NCBI GenBank assembly: GCA_050291725.1
Contig: JBNKKH010000022.1
Coordinates: 32,023 to 96,022 of the forward strand
Length of the DNA stretch: 64,000 nt
Direction: 5' to 3'
Source of the DNA: JAAGZL01 sp050291725
Lineage (GTDB): Bacteria; Pseudomonadota; Gammaproteobacteria; Chromatiales; Chromatiaceae
Shown here: positions 36,160 through 44,400 of the stretch, piece after piece
Numbering within the stretch: the stretch's first letter is position 1
Layout: every line of letters starts with the position of its first letter
Program-made: the position numbers and the translations under genes
Notes under the pieces: model-generated
Database searches by the model: none
Told to the model about the DNA's origin: nothing
The model's input: only the letters and a program-made list of their open reading frames with translations

Positions 36160-36592
36160 GTTGTTGGAATAGTTGAGGATCATACTTTCGTTTTAGCTCT
36201 GAGTCAGCTAGATGTATGTTTGGTGGTAGTTATGGTTATGCCAATAGCTGTATACAAATTACCAACAAGAAAATAGTGAAAGTTGACTTGTTTAGTGGTT
36301 GTTGGTAGTTTTCGAAAACAGGATGTAGTTGCAGAGTAGTTAGGCACAAGGAGGTGAGTGTGTATTCAGGTCTTTGTAATACGAAACCACAAGTATTTCC
36401 CTCCCTTGATATCCCAAGAAGCGTTCGGTCTGCATGTTTTAGTACATGTATGGTCGCTGCTTACGCATTAACCAATATGGAACGTTTAGTGCCTACTGAG
36501 ATATAGAATATTGCATACAACTAGATGGCATACGGAACTTTCTGTATGCATGGTTGTGTTTCTTCAAGTGTAATTATAAAAGGAGTTAAGTC
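36160..36592. other. Gene-free region before a PEP-CTERM gene, with hairpins
   Basis: This 433-bp stretch has no credible gene. A 9-bp stem (TACCAACAA at 36260-36268 with TTGTTGGTA at 36299-36307) and a 10-bp stem-loop (GCATACGGAA at 36528-36537 with 36540-36549) are visible. The latter lies 43 bp before the next start codon and could be a leader hairpin. Confidence 0.45.
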
Positions 36593-37270
36593 ATGAAGAG
36601 ATATTTACACACAATAATGGGTGTTGTGATCAGCGCCGCTATCTTGATGCCATTGTCTGCATCTGCTGTACCGCTTAGCGGTGCAGGTACAACAGATTTT
36701 CCAATATCAGGTACAACTGTCGCTACTAGGCCAGAACTAGCTGGAACAGTATTGGAAGATAAAATCACCGAATTTACTATAACCGGTGCAGGAGAAACGC
36801 TAAGTGGCACAATTCAGAACAGGGTTGTTCGGAGTATAGATGGTACTCTGGATTTTTATTGGCGCATTTTGCCAACAAGCGGAAATGGTGATCTTTCAGC
36901 ATTTCGTGTGACTGGTTTCGAAGGGTTTTCTCTTGACGCCGACTGGCGTATAGATGGCTTGGGTGATGTTGCACCAGATACAGCAAGATATTTTGGTGAT
37001 GGCACAGGAGATGTTAATTTTCTTTTTAATAGGAATGAGGTTGGCTTTAGCCGGGGGTTATACGAAACATCAATGTTTTTCTTCCTGGATACAGATGCAA
37101 CTAACTACGATGAGAGTGGTAGTTTTGACTTGTTGTGTGCCGATTCTGGCTGTGTGTCACAATCTTACAGTACCTTTGCGCCAACCTCGGTACCCGTCCC
37201 GGCAGCTGTATGGCTGTTTGGTTCCGGTCTAGCCGGTTTTATCGGTTTTTCCAGAAGAAAGGATGGATAA
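36593..37270 (+). CDS. Secreted VPxPA-type PEP-CTERM protein
   Basis: This 225-residue protein has a signal peptide (about 1-25), a beta-rich Thr/Gly/Asp body and a C-terminal sorting signal. That signal is VPVPAAVWLFGSG, a membrane helix and RRK. This tripartite end is read by an exosortase that transfers the protein to the cell surface. No exosortase gene is in this window. The body matches no domain I recognise. The ATG has an AAAGGAG site and a terminator follows. Confidence 0.88.
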   Translation: MKRYLHTIMGVVISAAILMPLSASAVPLSGAGTTDFPISGTTVATRPELAGTVLEDKITEFTITGAGETLSGTIQNRVVRSIDGTLDFYWRILPTSGNGDLSAFRVTGFEGFSLDADWRIDGLGDVAPDTARYFGDGTGDVNFLFNRNEVGFSRGLYETSMFFFLDTDATNYDESGSFDLLCADSGCVSQSYSTFAPTSVPVPAAVWLFGSGLAGFIGFSRRKDG

Positions 37271-37322
37271 CTATAAAACAGTAATTCAGCACGGTCCCTT
37301 TAAAGGCCGTCAGGTAACTAAT

Positions 37323-37350
37323 AAACCCAGGTAGTATTACTGGGTTTTAT
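37323..37350 (+). terminator. Rho-independent terminator after the PEP-CTERM gene
   Basis: AAACCCAG (37323-37330) pairs with CTGGGTTT (37340-37347), followed by a T-rich stretch, 53 bp after the stop codon. Confidence 0.7.
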
Positions 37351-37472
37351 TGTATGTATGGTTGGCTCTGTTTGCGCTCAAGCTAGACAGTGCAACTGCC
37401 CGAAATTCAGAAGAATTCAATCCTGTTTTAGAACAGTTGGCACGATACAGAGAGAGCGGTGGGGTACTATTT

Positions 37473-37509
37473 GTTAAGAACAATGGGATTAGTCTCTATT
37501 GTTCTTAAC
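37473..37509. repeat. Long perfect hairpin
   Basis: GTTAAGAACAAT (37473-37484) pairs perfectly with ATTGTTCTTAAC (37498-37509) around a 13-base loop whose ends can also pair. It is followed by a second stem (CGGGA...TCCCG around GCAGAT/ATCTGC, about 37516-37546). There is no T-run directly after the first stem. Confidence 0.5.
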
Positions 37510-37563
37510 TAACTGCGGGATGCAGATTGTATCTGCTTTGCTCCCGTTACATTTTTTTACCAC

Positions 37564-37758
37564 ACAAGCGAACACCGCCCTGATACTATCAGAGCGGTGC
37601 TGGTTCCCTTCGGTGCCTCCATGCTGCCCTTCTTTGGGCTATCTTGGGTCCGTCTGCCTCTGGCGCCTTCAATGGCTTTCTGTACTATAAATAGTAGTAT
37701 CGGTAGCGGAAGTTGGGTATCAGATAGATCTATTATATTTGTAGGAAAAATCCTAATT
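37564..37758. ncRNA. Repeated structured element, copy 2 (candidate RNA)
   Basis: This is the second copy of the element at 33421-33604. The block GGTTCCCTTCGGTGCCTCC, the block GGCGCCTTCAATGGCT (37662-37677) and the terminal TTGTAGGA are shared. The first hairpin is longer here (CACCGC...GCGGTG around CTGAT/ATCAG). The middle hairpin is GCCC/GGGC (37626-37639) instead of GCACA/TGTGC. The last stem is TACTA/TAGTA (37683-37687 with 37692-37696) instead of TAATA/TATTA. These changes keep pairing. On the minus strand TATAAT (37732-37737) could be a -10 element. On the plus strand it would lead toward the TfoX-like gene. Confidence 0.6.
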
Positions 37759-37852
37759 TTATTGGGCAAGCGCCTTTGGGTTGGCGTAACCCTTTGTTTC
37801 TTGTGCGTGCATAATGATTTTTCCAAATATGTTTGTAGCAATAGGTGAGCCT

Positions 37853-38206
37853 ATGACGCATGTTAGGAATAAAGAGCAGGAGTTTATTTCCTATGTGGTG
37901 GATATGATGCAAAGCATAGGTCCTGTGTATTCCAAAAAAATGTTTGGTGGTCACGGTATCTTCCTGGAAGGGATGATGTTTGCTCTTGTTGCCGATAGTA
38001 CGCTCTATCTTAAGGCTGACAAAGACAACGCAGATGATTTTATTGCAAAGGGCTTGGAGGCATTCTCCTACAGCAAAAATGGGAAAGTCGTGAAGATGTC
38101 ATATTACCAGGCACCGGAAGAGGCGCTTGAGGATAGTGAGGTTATGAATGAGTGGGGGAATATGGCTTATGGTGCAGCTTTGAGGGTTGCTTCGAAGAAA
38201 AAGTGA
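37853..38206 (+). CDS. TfoX N-terminal-domain-like protein
   Basis: This 117-residue protein matches the TfoX/Sxy N-terminal domain (MFGGHGIFLEGMMFALVADSTLYLKAD). It lacks the C-terminal domain of full competence regulators, so its role is uncertain; such short forms are widespread. The frame opens upstream at 37814, but the ATG at 37853 has an AGGTGA site. Confidence 0.82.
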   Translation: MTHVRNKEQEFISYVVDMMQSIGPVYSKKMFGGHGIFLEGMMFALVADSTLYLKADKDNADDFIAKGLEAFSYSKNGKVVKMSYYQAPEEALEDSEVMNEWGNMAYGAALRVASKKK

Positions 38207-38391
38207 AATCAAATGCAATTGATTGAAGGGGAAGGGTATGCGGTCCCTGAGTTGTTAATGTAGGGTGAGTTGGCGTAATCAGCCAAATATCTATGGTGGC
38301 TGTTGCAGTTTCCAATATTATTTTGATGATAATCTATGAAATAGATAGGATGACTCCATAGAAATTTGCAATAAAAATAAAAGGTGATTTG

Positions 38392-40134
38392 ATGTCTGAA
38401 CGTTCCTTGCCCAACGGGGTTATGTTTAACGCTTACCCGGACAGCATTGGTACTAAACTAAGTGATACCATCGAGCTGTTGCAGCGTCCCGAGTTGGATA
38501 ACGTCTTCTCCCTTTTCTATATCTTACCCACCTTCTTTAAGAGTGATCTGGATCGTGGTTTCTCCATCAACTGCTATGAGCTGAATGAGGAGTTGGTTAC
38601 AGAGGCGGATCTAAATAGCTTAAAGCAGCTGGATATCGTTCTTAAATTCGATCTGGTATTAAACCACTTGTCGGTGCGATCTCCCCAGTTTCTGGACATG
38701 CTGGAAAAGGGGGATCAATCGCGCTATCGCGATTTTTTCATCGATTGGAATAAGTTTTGGGAAGGTGAAGGTGAGATGTGCGAGGAGGGCAACATTATTC
38801 CGAATGAGGCTCATCTCAATAAACTGTTTATGCGCAAGCCAGGGCTCCCCATTCTGTTTGTGCGCTTTCCCGATGGTTCAGAGCGGCCCTACTGGAACAC
38901 TTTTTATCAACAGGTCAACTATCGTGGCCTGGAAGCTGATGATCTCAAACATCTGCGCATCCTCTCGTCCGAGGCCGTGCAAATGATCATCACGCAGGTC
39001 AATGCCAAAATCGCTGCTGGCGAAGATTTTCGCGCAGCAGATTTAGGCCCCTATCAAGATCACCTGAGCAACGTTATCGATATTGTCGAATCCAAACGCC
39101 GCTACCTGGGACAGATGGACCTCAATGCCGAGTCGGAAGTGGTGTGGGAGTTTTATGCAGAGACCCTCAAACGGTTATCTGATTTCGGTGCCAAGTTGGT
39201 TCGCCTTGATGCTTTTGCCTATCTGCACAAAAAGCCGGGACTGACCAATTTTTTCAATGTGCCCGGGACCTGGGACTATCTCGATCGACTCAAGTACATA
39301 GCCGAAGAGAATCAGTTGACCCTGTTACCCGAGATCCACGCCCAATATGGAAAACAGTTGCACACCGCTGTTGCACAAGCCGGCTACCCCATTTACGACT
39401 TTTTCCTTCCCGGTCTACTGCTGGATGCGCTGGATCAAGGACGCAATACCTATCTATTGAGGTGGATCGACGAGATCCAGACGCAGGAGATTCAAACGAT
39501 AAATATGCTGGGTTGTCATGACGGTATCCCCGTGTTGGATTTAGATGGTTTTACGATCAAGGATGGGTATCAGGCAGGGCTTATGGAAACGGAAGAGATC
39601 AATGCCATCATCGAACGTGTGCTTGAGCGCGGCGGACGGGTGAAAAATCTGTTTGGGGCAGACGGCAAAAAGATCGCCTATTACCAGATAAATGCCACCT
39701 ATTTCAGTGCATTGGGCGAGGATGAACAGAAACTACGCTTGGCGCGTGCCATACAGCTATTCATGCCCGGCATCCCCCAAGTCTGGTATCTGGATCTTTT
39801 CGCCGGCAAGAACGATTATACGGCTGCTGACCAGGGTGGCACCGCAGGCCACAAAGAGATCAACCGCACCACCCTAAGCAACGAAATGGTAGCCGCGGGA
39901 CTGCAAAGCGCAGTGGTGCTAGACCAACTGGAGATGATGCGTATTCGAAATACCGCAGCGGCCTTCAATGGCACCCTGCAGATCGCCTCTACCCCGACAA
40001 ACGAATTGGAGATGTGCTGGTCACAACAAGAGGACAGCGTCACCCTAAAAGCCAATCTCAAGAGCATGGAGTTCACCGTTAGTCACAGTCCAGCCGGGGG
40101 CGAGACACAACGCTACAGCTACCCCAAATCTTGA
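38392..40134 (+). CDS. GH13 family glycoside phosphorylase, sucrose-phosphorylase-like
   Basis: This 580-residue alpha-amylase-fold enzyme has the four GH13 regions: DLVLNH; RLDAF with nucleophile D273; PEIHA with acid/base E314; and GCHDG with D377. The overall pattern, including VNYRGLEADD and PGIPQVWYLDLFAGKND, resembles GH13_18 phosphorylases (sucrose, glucosylglycerate or glucosylglycerol). The exact substrate is not fixed. An insertion of about 60-80 residues (roughly 185-250) lies before the nucleophile region. The ATG at 38392 has an AAGGTGA site. It is a single gene without obvious partners. Confidence 0.85.
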   Translation: MSERSLPNGVMFNAYPDSIGTKLSDTIELLQRPELDNVFSLFYILPTFFKSDLDRGFSINCYELNEELVTEADLNSLKQLDIVLKFDLVLNHLSVRSPQFLDMLEKGDQSRYRDFFIDWNKFWEGEGEMCEEGNIIPNEAHLNKLFMRKPGLPILFVRFPDGSERPYWNTFYQQVNYRGLEADDLKHLRILSSEAVQMIITQVNAKIAAGEDFRAADLGPYQDHLSNVIDIVESKRRYLGQMDLNAESEVVWEFYAETLKRLSDFGAKLVRLDAFAYLHKKPGLTNFFNVPGTWDYLDRLKYIAEENQLTLLPEIHAQYGKQLHTAVAQAGYPIYDFFLPGLLLDALDQGRNTYLLRWIDEIQTQEIQTINMLGCHDGIPVLDLDGFTIKDGYQAGLMETEEINAIIERVLERGGRVKNLFGADGKKIAYYQINATYFSALGEDEQKLRLARAIQLFMPGIPQVWYLDLFAGKNDYTAADQGGTAGHKEINRTTLSNEMVAAGLQSAVVLDQLEMMRIRNTAAAFNGTLQIASTPTNELEMCWSQQEDSVTLKANLKSMEFTVSHSPAGGETQRYSYPKS

Positions 40135-40203
40135 CTGCGATTAGCATGCGAAACTTGTTCTGTTTCTTTGCCGATAGCTGCTAATGATGCTCTGTTACAG
40201 GAT

Positions 40204-40274
40204 GGGAAAACCAGGGTCAGAGAGCAATAATACTCTCAAATATTAGAAACAATTGCTCTCTGACCAGCATTTTC
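40204..40274. repeat. Repeated long hairpin, copy 1
   Basis: GGTCAGAGAGCAAT (40215-40228) pairs with ATTGCTCTCTGACC (40252-40265) around a loop containing ATATTAGAAA. A second copy lies at 57824-57886 with a T:A to C:G compensatory change and the same loop core. Here it sits between two converging genes and could serve as a bidirectional terminator. Confidence 0.7.
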
Positions 40275-40276
40275 TA

Positions 40277-41194
40277 TTATCTAGTGGCTCTATCCCTCCT
40301 AGACAATCCGATTAAGCCAAGGAGGCCAGAACAAAACAACCAGACAGCGGCTGGTACTGGGACTGGGGTATTGTGGACAACAGTAAAACCAACAAACTCA
40401 TCAGAAAATCCCAGGGAGCTGGCATGTGCTGAATCTAAAATATAATCTACAGCTAATTGACTAAAATAGCTGTTTGTTGTGCATCCAGATATGGTACAGG
40501 TCGATACTTTCTGGAACTCTCCACTAATCTCATCCCACACCTTAATGGAACTTAGGATTCCTTTATCAGCTGTAAAGTCATCAGTTTTATCTCCAAATAA
40601 AAATAGTGCTCCACCATCAAGCTCCAGCCAGGAGTTGCCATAGCTCCAGTGGTTATACAACTGAAAACCACCTTCTCCATCTTTATCACTATCTGCGACT
40701 GCAATACCGCCGTTGCTCAAGCTTAAAATATTATCTATTGCATTGTAGCCTGAGCTGAAATCGATACTACCAGTTGCTGACAGAACAGCGCCGCTACCAG
40801 ATACGTTGATACGGTTATATTTACTGTAATACATAATAGAACCTGTACCACCATATACATCACCATACACGCTTACCTTGCTACCTGCTCGAACATCTAA
40901 CAGGTTATATTGTGAATTTGATGGTCCTACAGTTAGATTATCCGTGACTGTAAAGGAGTAGTTGTTATCAACAGTTAAGTAGTTGTAGTGCTTTCCACCA
41001 GAGCCAATTGTAAAGGTTGAACTGGTCGTGTAATCGCTATCCAGATACCACTGGGCTGGAGTAGTCACAGAGCCGGAATCACCCAACACGGTTGCCCCTG
41101 GTAGTATCACCCCTGCCGCATATATCTGTAGTGGGCAGATAATAGTAAACAGTAGTGTTGAAAATAGAATATTTATTTTATTGGATTTGGCCAT
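40277..41194 (-). CDS. Secreted VPxPA-type PEP-CTERM protein
   Basis: This 305-residue protein has a signal peptide (about 1-27), a beta-helix-like body of short repeats with many Asn, Gly and Ser residues, and a sorting end VPVPAAVWLFCSGLLGLIG followed by SRRDR. The motif has Cys where the other copies have Gly (LFCSG). The body resembles autotransporter or adhesin-like beta-helices. The ATG at 41194 has an AGGGGA site at normal spacing; upstream in-frame ATGs at 41200 and 41257 are less likely. Confidence 0.87.
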   Translation of the reverse strand: MAKSNKINILFSTLLFTIICPLQIYAAGVILPGATVLGDSGSVTTPAQWYLDSDYTTSSTFTIGSGGKHYNYLTVDNNYSFTVTDNLTVGPSNSQYNLLDVRAGSKVSVYGDVYGGTGSIMYYSKYNRINVSGSGAVLSATGSIDFSSGYNAIDNILSLSNGGIAVADSDKDGEGGFQLYNHWSYGNSWLELDGGALFLFGDKTDDFTADKGILSSIKVWDEISGEFQKVSTCTISGCTTNSYFSQLAVDYILDSAHASSLGFSDEFVGFTVVHNTPVPVPAAVWLFCSGLLGLIGLSRRDRATR

Positions 41195-41409
41195 TTCCAT
41201 TCCCCTTTTATTGACCTCATTGATTAACCACGCTAGTAAAAGAGCTCCACACTCCAAACTACCTAGCTAGGCAGCAATATAACAAGGCCATAAATCTATC
41301 GCATGACTCATATTGGCTATTGCAGAGAATTATCTGTTTAGGTGACCAGCTGTTCTGAATTGAAATGAATTAACTGCGGCCAAAAACTATATCGTGGCCA
41401 ACATTTCGT

Positions 41410-44400
41410 TTAGGCAGATATTAAACCCACCTGTGAGTTGTCCGGACACCCTTGGTTATCTACGCTGTTCTTTTGGGTTGCCCGGTAGTAGCTCTCTGGG
41501 CCCATGGTTTTTAGCAGGGCCAGGGTGAGCAGTTCCTCGTTGACGTCACCGTCGGCCGAGAACAGGTGCTGTACCCGGCCAAGCGTACCGCCAGCGTGTT
41601 GAATCGCAGGGGTAAGCATCTCACCCATGGAGGAGACCATACAGCCGTTGGGCGCGATGTTGAGCACGATGTCGGCACCATGGCGCAGTTCTGTAATAAC
41701 TTCACCTATGTAGGGGCCGATTTCACCCAGAGGGCGCAGTGTAGGCAAAACCTCTTTCGCCTTATGCGCGGCGGTGATCGCTGATAGCGGCAACGACACC
41801 CCGGCTGCGCGGTACAGCGGTCGCGCCACAAGGTTGCGCATGGAGAACTGCAACATGCGCATAGTGCGGATTCTGGCACGAATCCTGGCAAGTTGTGTGG
41901 AATCGTGACCGGGCGCAGCAGCTAAGTGTTTCAGCTTGTCGCTCTGCACCTGTGCCTCTTCCTCGCACAGCCACTCCATGTAGCTCCAAGTTGGAGAAAA
42001 GGCAAGATTGAAGCGGCGAAACCCGAGATTGGCGAGCAGCAAACGGAAAACGTCCTCGCATTGAGCAATGCGCATGTAAGCCTCGCCGGTCATCGCTACG
42101 TTCAGCTCTTGCCCATGCGGCGACCTGCCGTGAATCCAAGTCTTGGCGAAGCGGCGTAACGGCTTGGCGATATCGCGCCCGTGCATACGATAGGCGAAAT
42201 ATTTCAGCGCCGAACCGAGGTAGCGCACCCCTCCAAAACGGCGGAGTAATCTTTGCGTTATTTGTCCAGGTCCTTTAAAGGTTTCCAATGTCACAAACAG
42301 TTCGCGCTTCAGCAGTCGGTAATCGGCAAGAAAACGTTTGTACTCCTCAAAGTCACGGCATGCGGTGCCACCACTGAACAGTAGGCTGTGCAGTACACCC
42401 TCCAGTACCAGCCCCTGGTGGGCACGCGCCAGCACCCACTCATCAACGCCGATGTCAAAGCCCTCACTCTCCTGGCCAACCAGGAACTTAAGTACCCCCT
42501 GTCCTGGTAGAGAGTTGCATGACGCATTATTGGTATGCTTGCCGTAATAGAGAAGCTGATGTACATGTGTATACTGCCCCTGGCGGCAAGGTCCGGTGCC
42601 CTTGTTATCGAAATAGAGCAGCCGTTTTTTACCCGCGAATTGGGGATCGCCAGAGGCGCGGCGTTGATGAAACGCCTCCACCGCACGTTCCAGATCGGCA
42701 TAGACGCCCGCCAGCGGTGCGCAGATAGCGTCACCGGCCGTACGGCGTCCCTGTTTTATCAGCTGTTCAAGATCGTGACCCTCGTGGTAAGTCTCCAGAC
42801 AGGTATAACCAGCTCCGCGCAACACTGCGGTGAGCATGCGGTTGTCTGACATGGTTGGGAAGCAGATCACGTCGGTGTCGCGCTCGATCGGTCCGGATTG
42901 ACTGATATCGTCCAGGGTACGAATGTCGAACGGTTCATCACCATTGATCTGCAGCCTTTCATGCAATCCGAGGTCGAGCTGTTTGACGTAGGTATTTACC
43001 CGGTTCTCAAGATGCGCAAGTTCCTTAATTACCGCATCCGACTGAATTAGTAGGAACGGACGCTGCTTCATGATCTCAGCGATTAACGGTTGAATAGCAC
43101 TGTCTGGACCGCAACTGAAAGTTGAGATCTGCACCACCGGTAACAGGTCTGTCCCAGTTTCGATACGCCGGAATAGCTTGCTCAAACGTGGATGGCGCAG
43201 ACGCTGGTGCAGCGTACGGCGTGATACCGCATCCAGAATGGTCACGATACCATGTGGATTGCGCCAGTAGAGGTGGTTGTACTTTGCGTTCAGTTCGATA
43301 TCCAGCAGATAAGAGGGTATCACCATCATCTGTTTGTCGCGCAATAGTCTGCGCACATGGCTGTCGTAGATGCCAGGATTTAGGATGTACTCCCGTCCAA
43401 CTACAAGCGCCACAGGAATCTCATTTTCTAGCGCCTCCTCTATCAGGTCTGCGGCAAAATCCGCTGTCTGGGTACGTAGTTCCAGATGATCGTCAATCGC
43501 TCCTGAGATTGCCGCGTGTAGCGCATCGCTGTTTGGTTGGATGCCATAATGGCGGAATACCGGTTCCAGGTTTCCATGTAGCTGGCTGCGGATGGCCTCG
43601 GCATCTAGGACGCTGAGATCAATGTTAAAGAGATGAAACTGAGCCTCTGGTCGGTTCAAACGTGCCAGATTCATCGCCACCGCGACGCCGCCCTGATTTA
43701 GCGTACAGGTGCGCCCAAGACTCTTGCCGTCGGTCGGCAGAAACTCGATCTGCGGTGCCAGGATCATGCCGTGCGGTTGCGCGGCAATGCGGCGAAACTG
43801 ACCTACGGCCCCCATGTGGGGTGCGCATGAATCCACGTTGAATTGTGGCTGTGCGTCCGTAAGATCACTCTCCTGTACATTGTCCACGTGCACCGGCAGG
43901 CCGAGGCGTTCAAACAACCGTGCGAAAAGAAAGGACCATTCAGAGACGGAGAAACTGCGCGGAATCACTAGCCGGTTTGGCGCTTCGCTATGCGGCTGCC
44001 GTTGATCGATGAAGTCCCATATCTCCTTATAGCTGTCGCGAACCGCTTTGGTGGAGCTACTCTTGTTTCTCTTTTTGGCCACCAATTCGTTGATGGCGCT
44101 GCACCCACCGAGGGTGAACGACAGCGGTTTTCCATCATCACTACTCTGCTTGCGGCAGGTCAGCTTGGTGCGATTGCAGACTGCAGCATCGTCACCGCAG
44201 GCGACGCCGCGGCACTGGATGATGCGCTTATCGAAACTTGATTCGAGAAACTTTGAGGTTGCGATCTCCGTCACTTCACTTGGGGCAGTCTGCTCTAGGG
44301 TGCGGACCAGTCCGAAGCAGGCACGGTGCCCTGGGTTCGGCGGTACCAGGGCGTAGCTCGGCGCGTCCAGGAAGGTCTGCAACCGGTGCGTTACCGCTAC

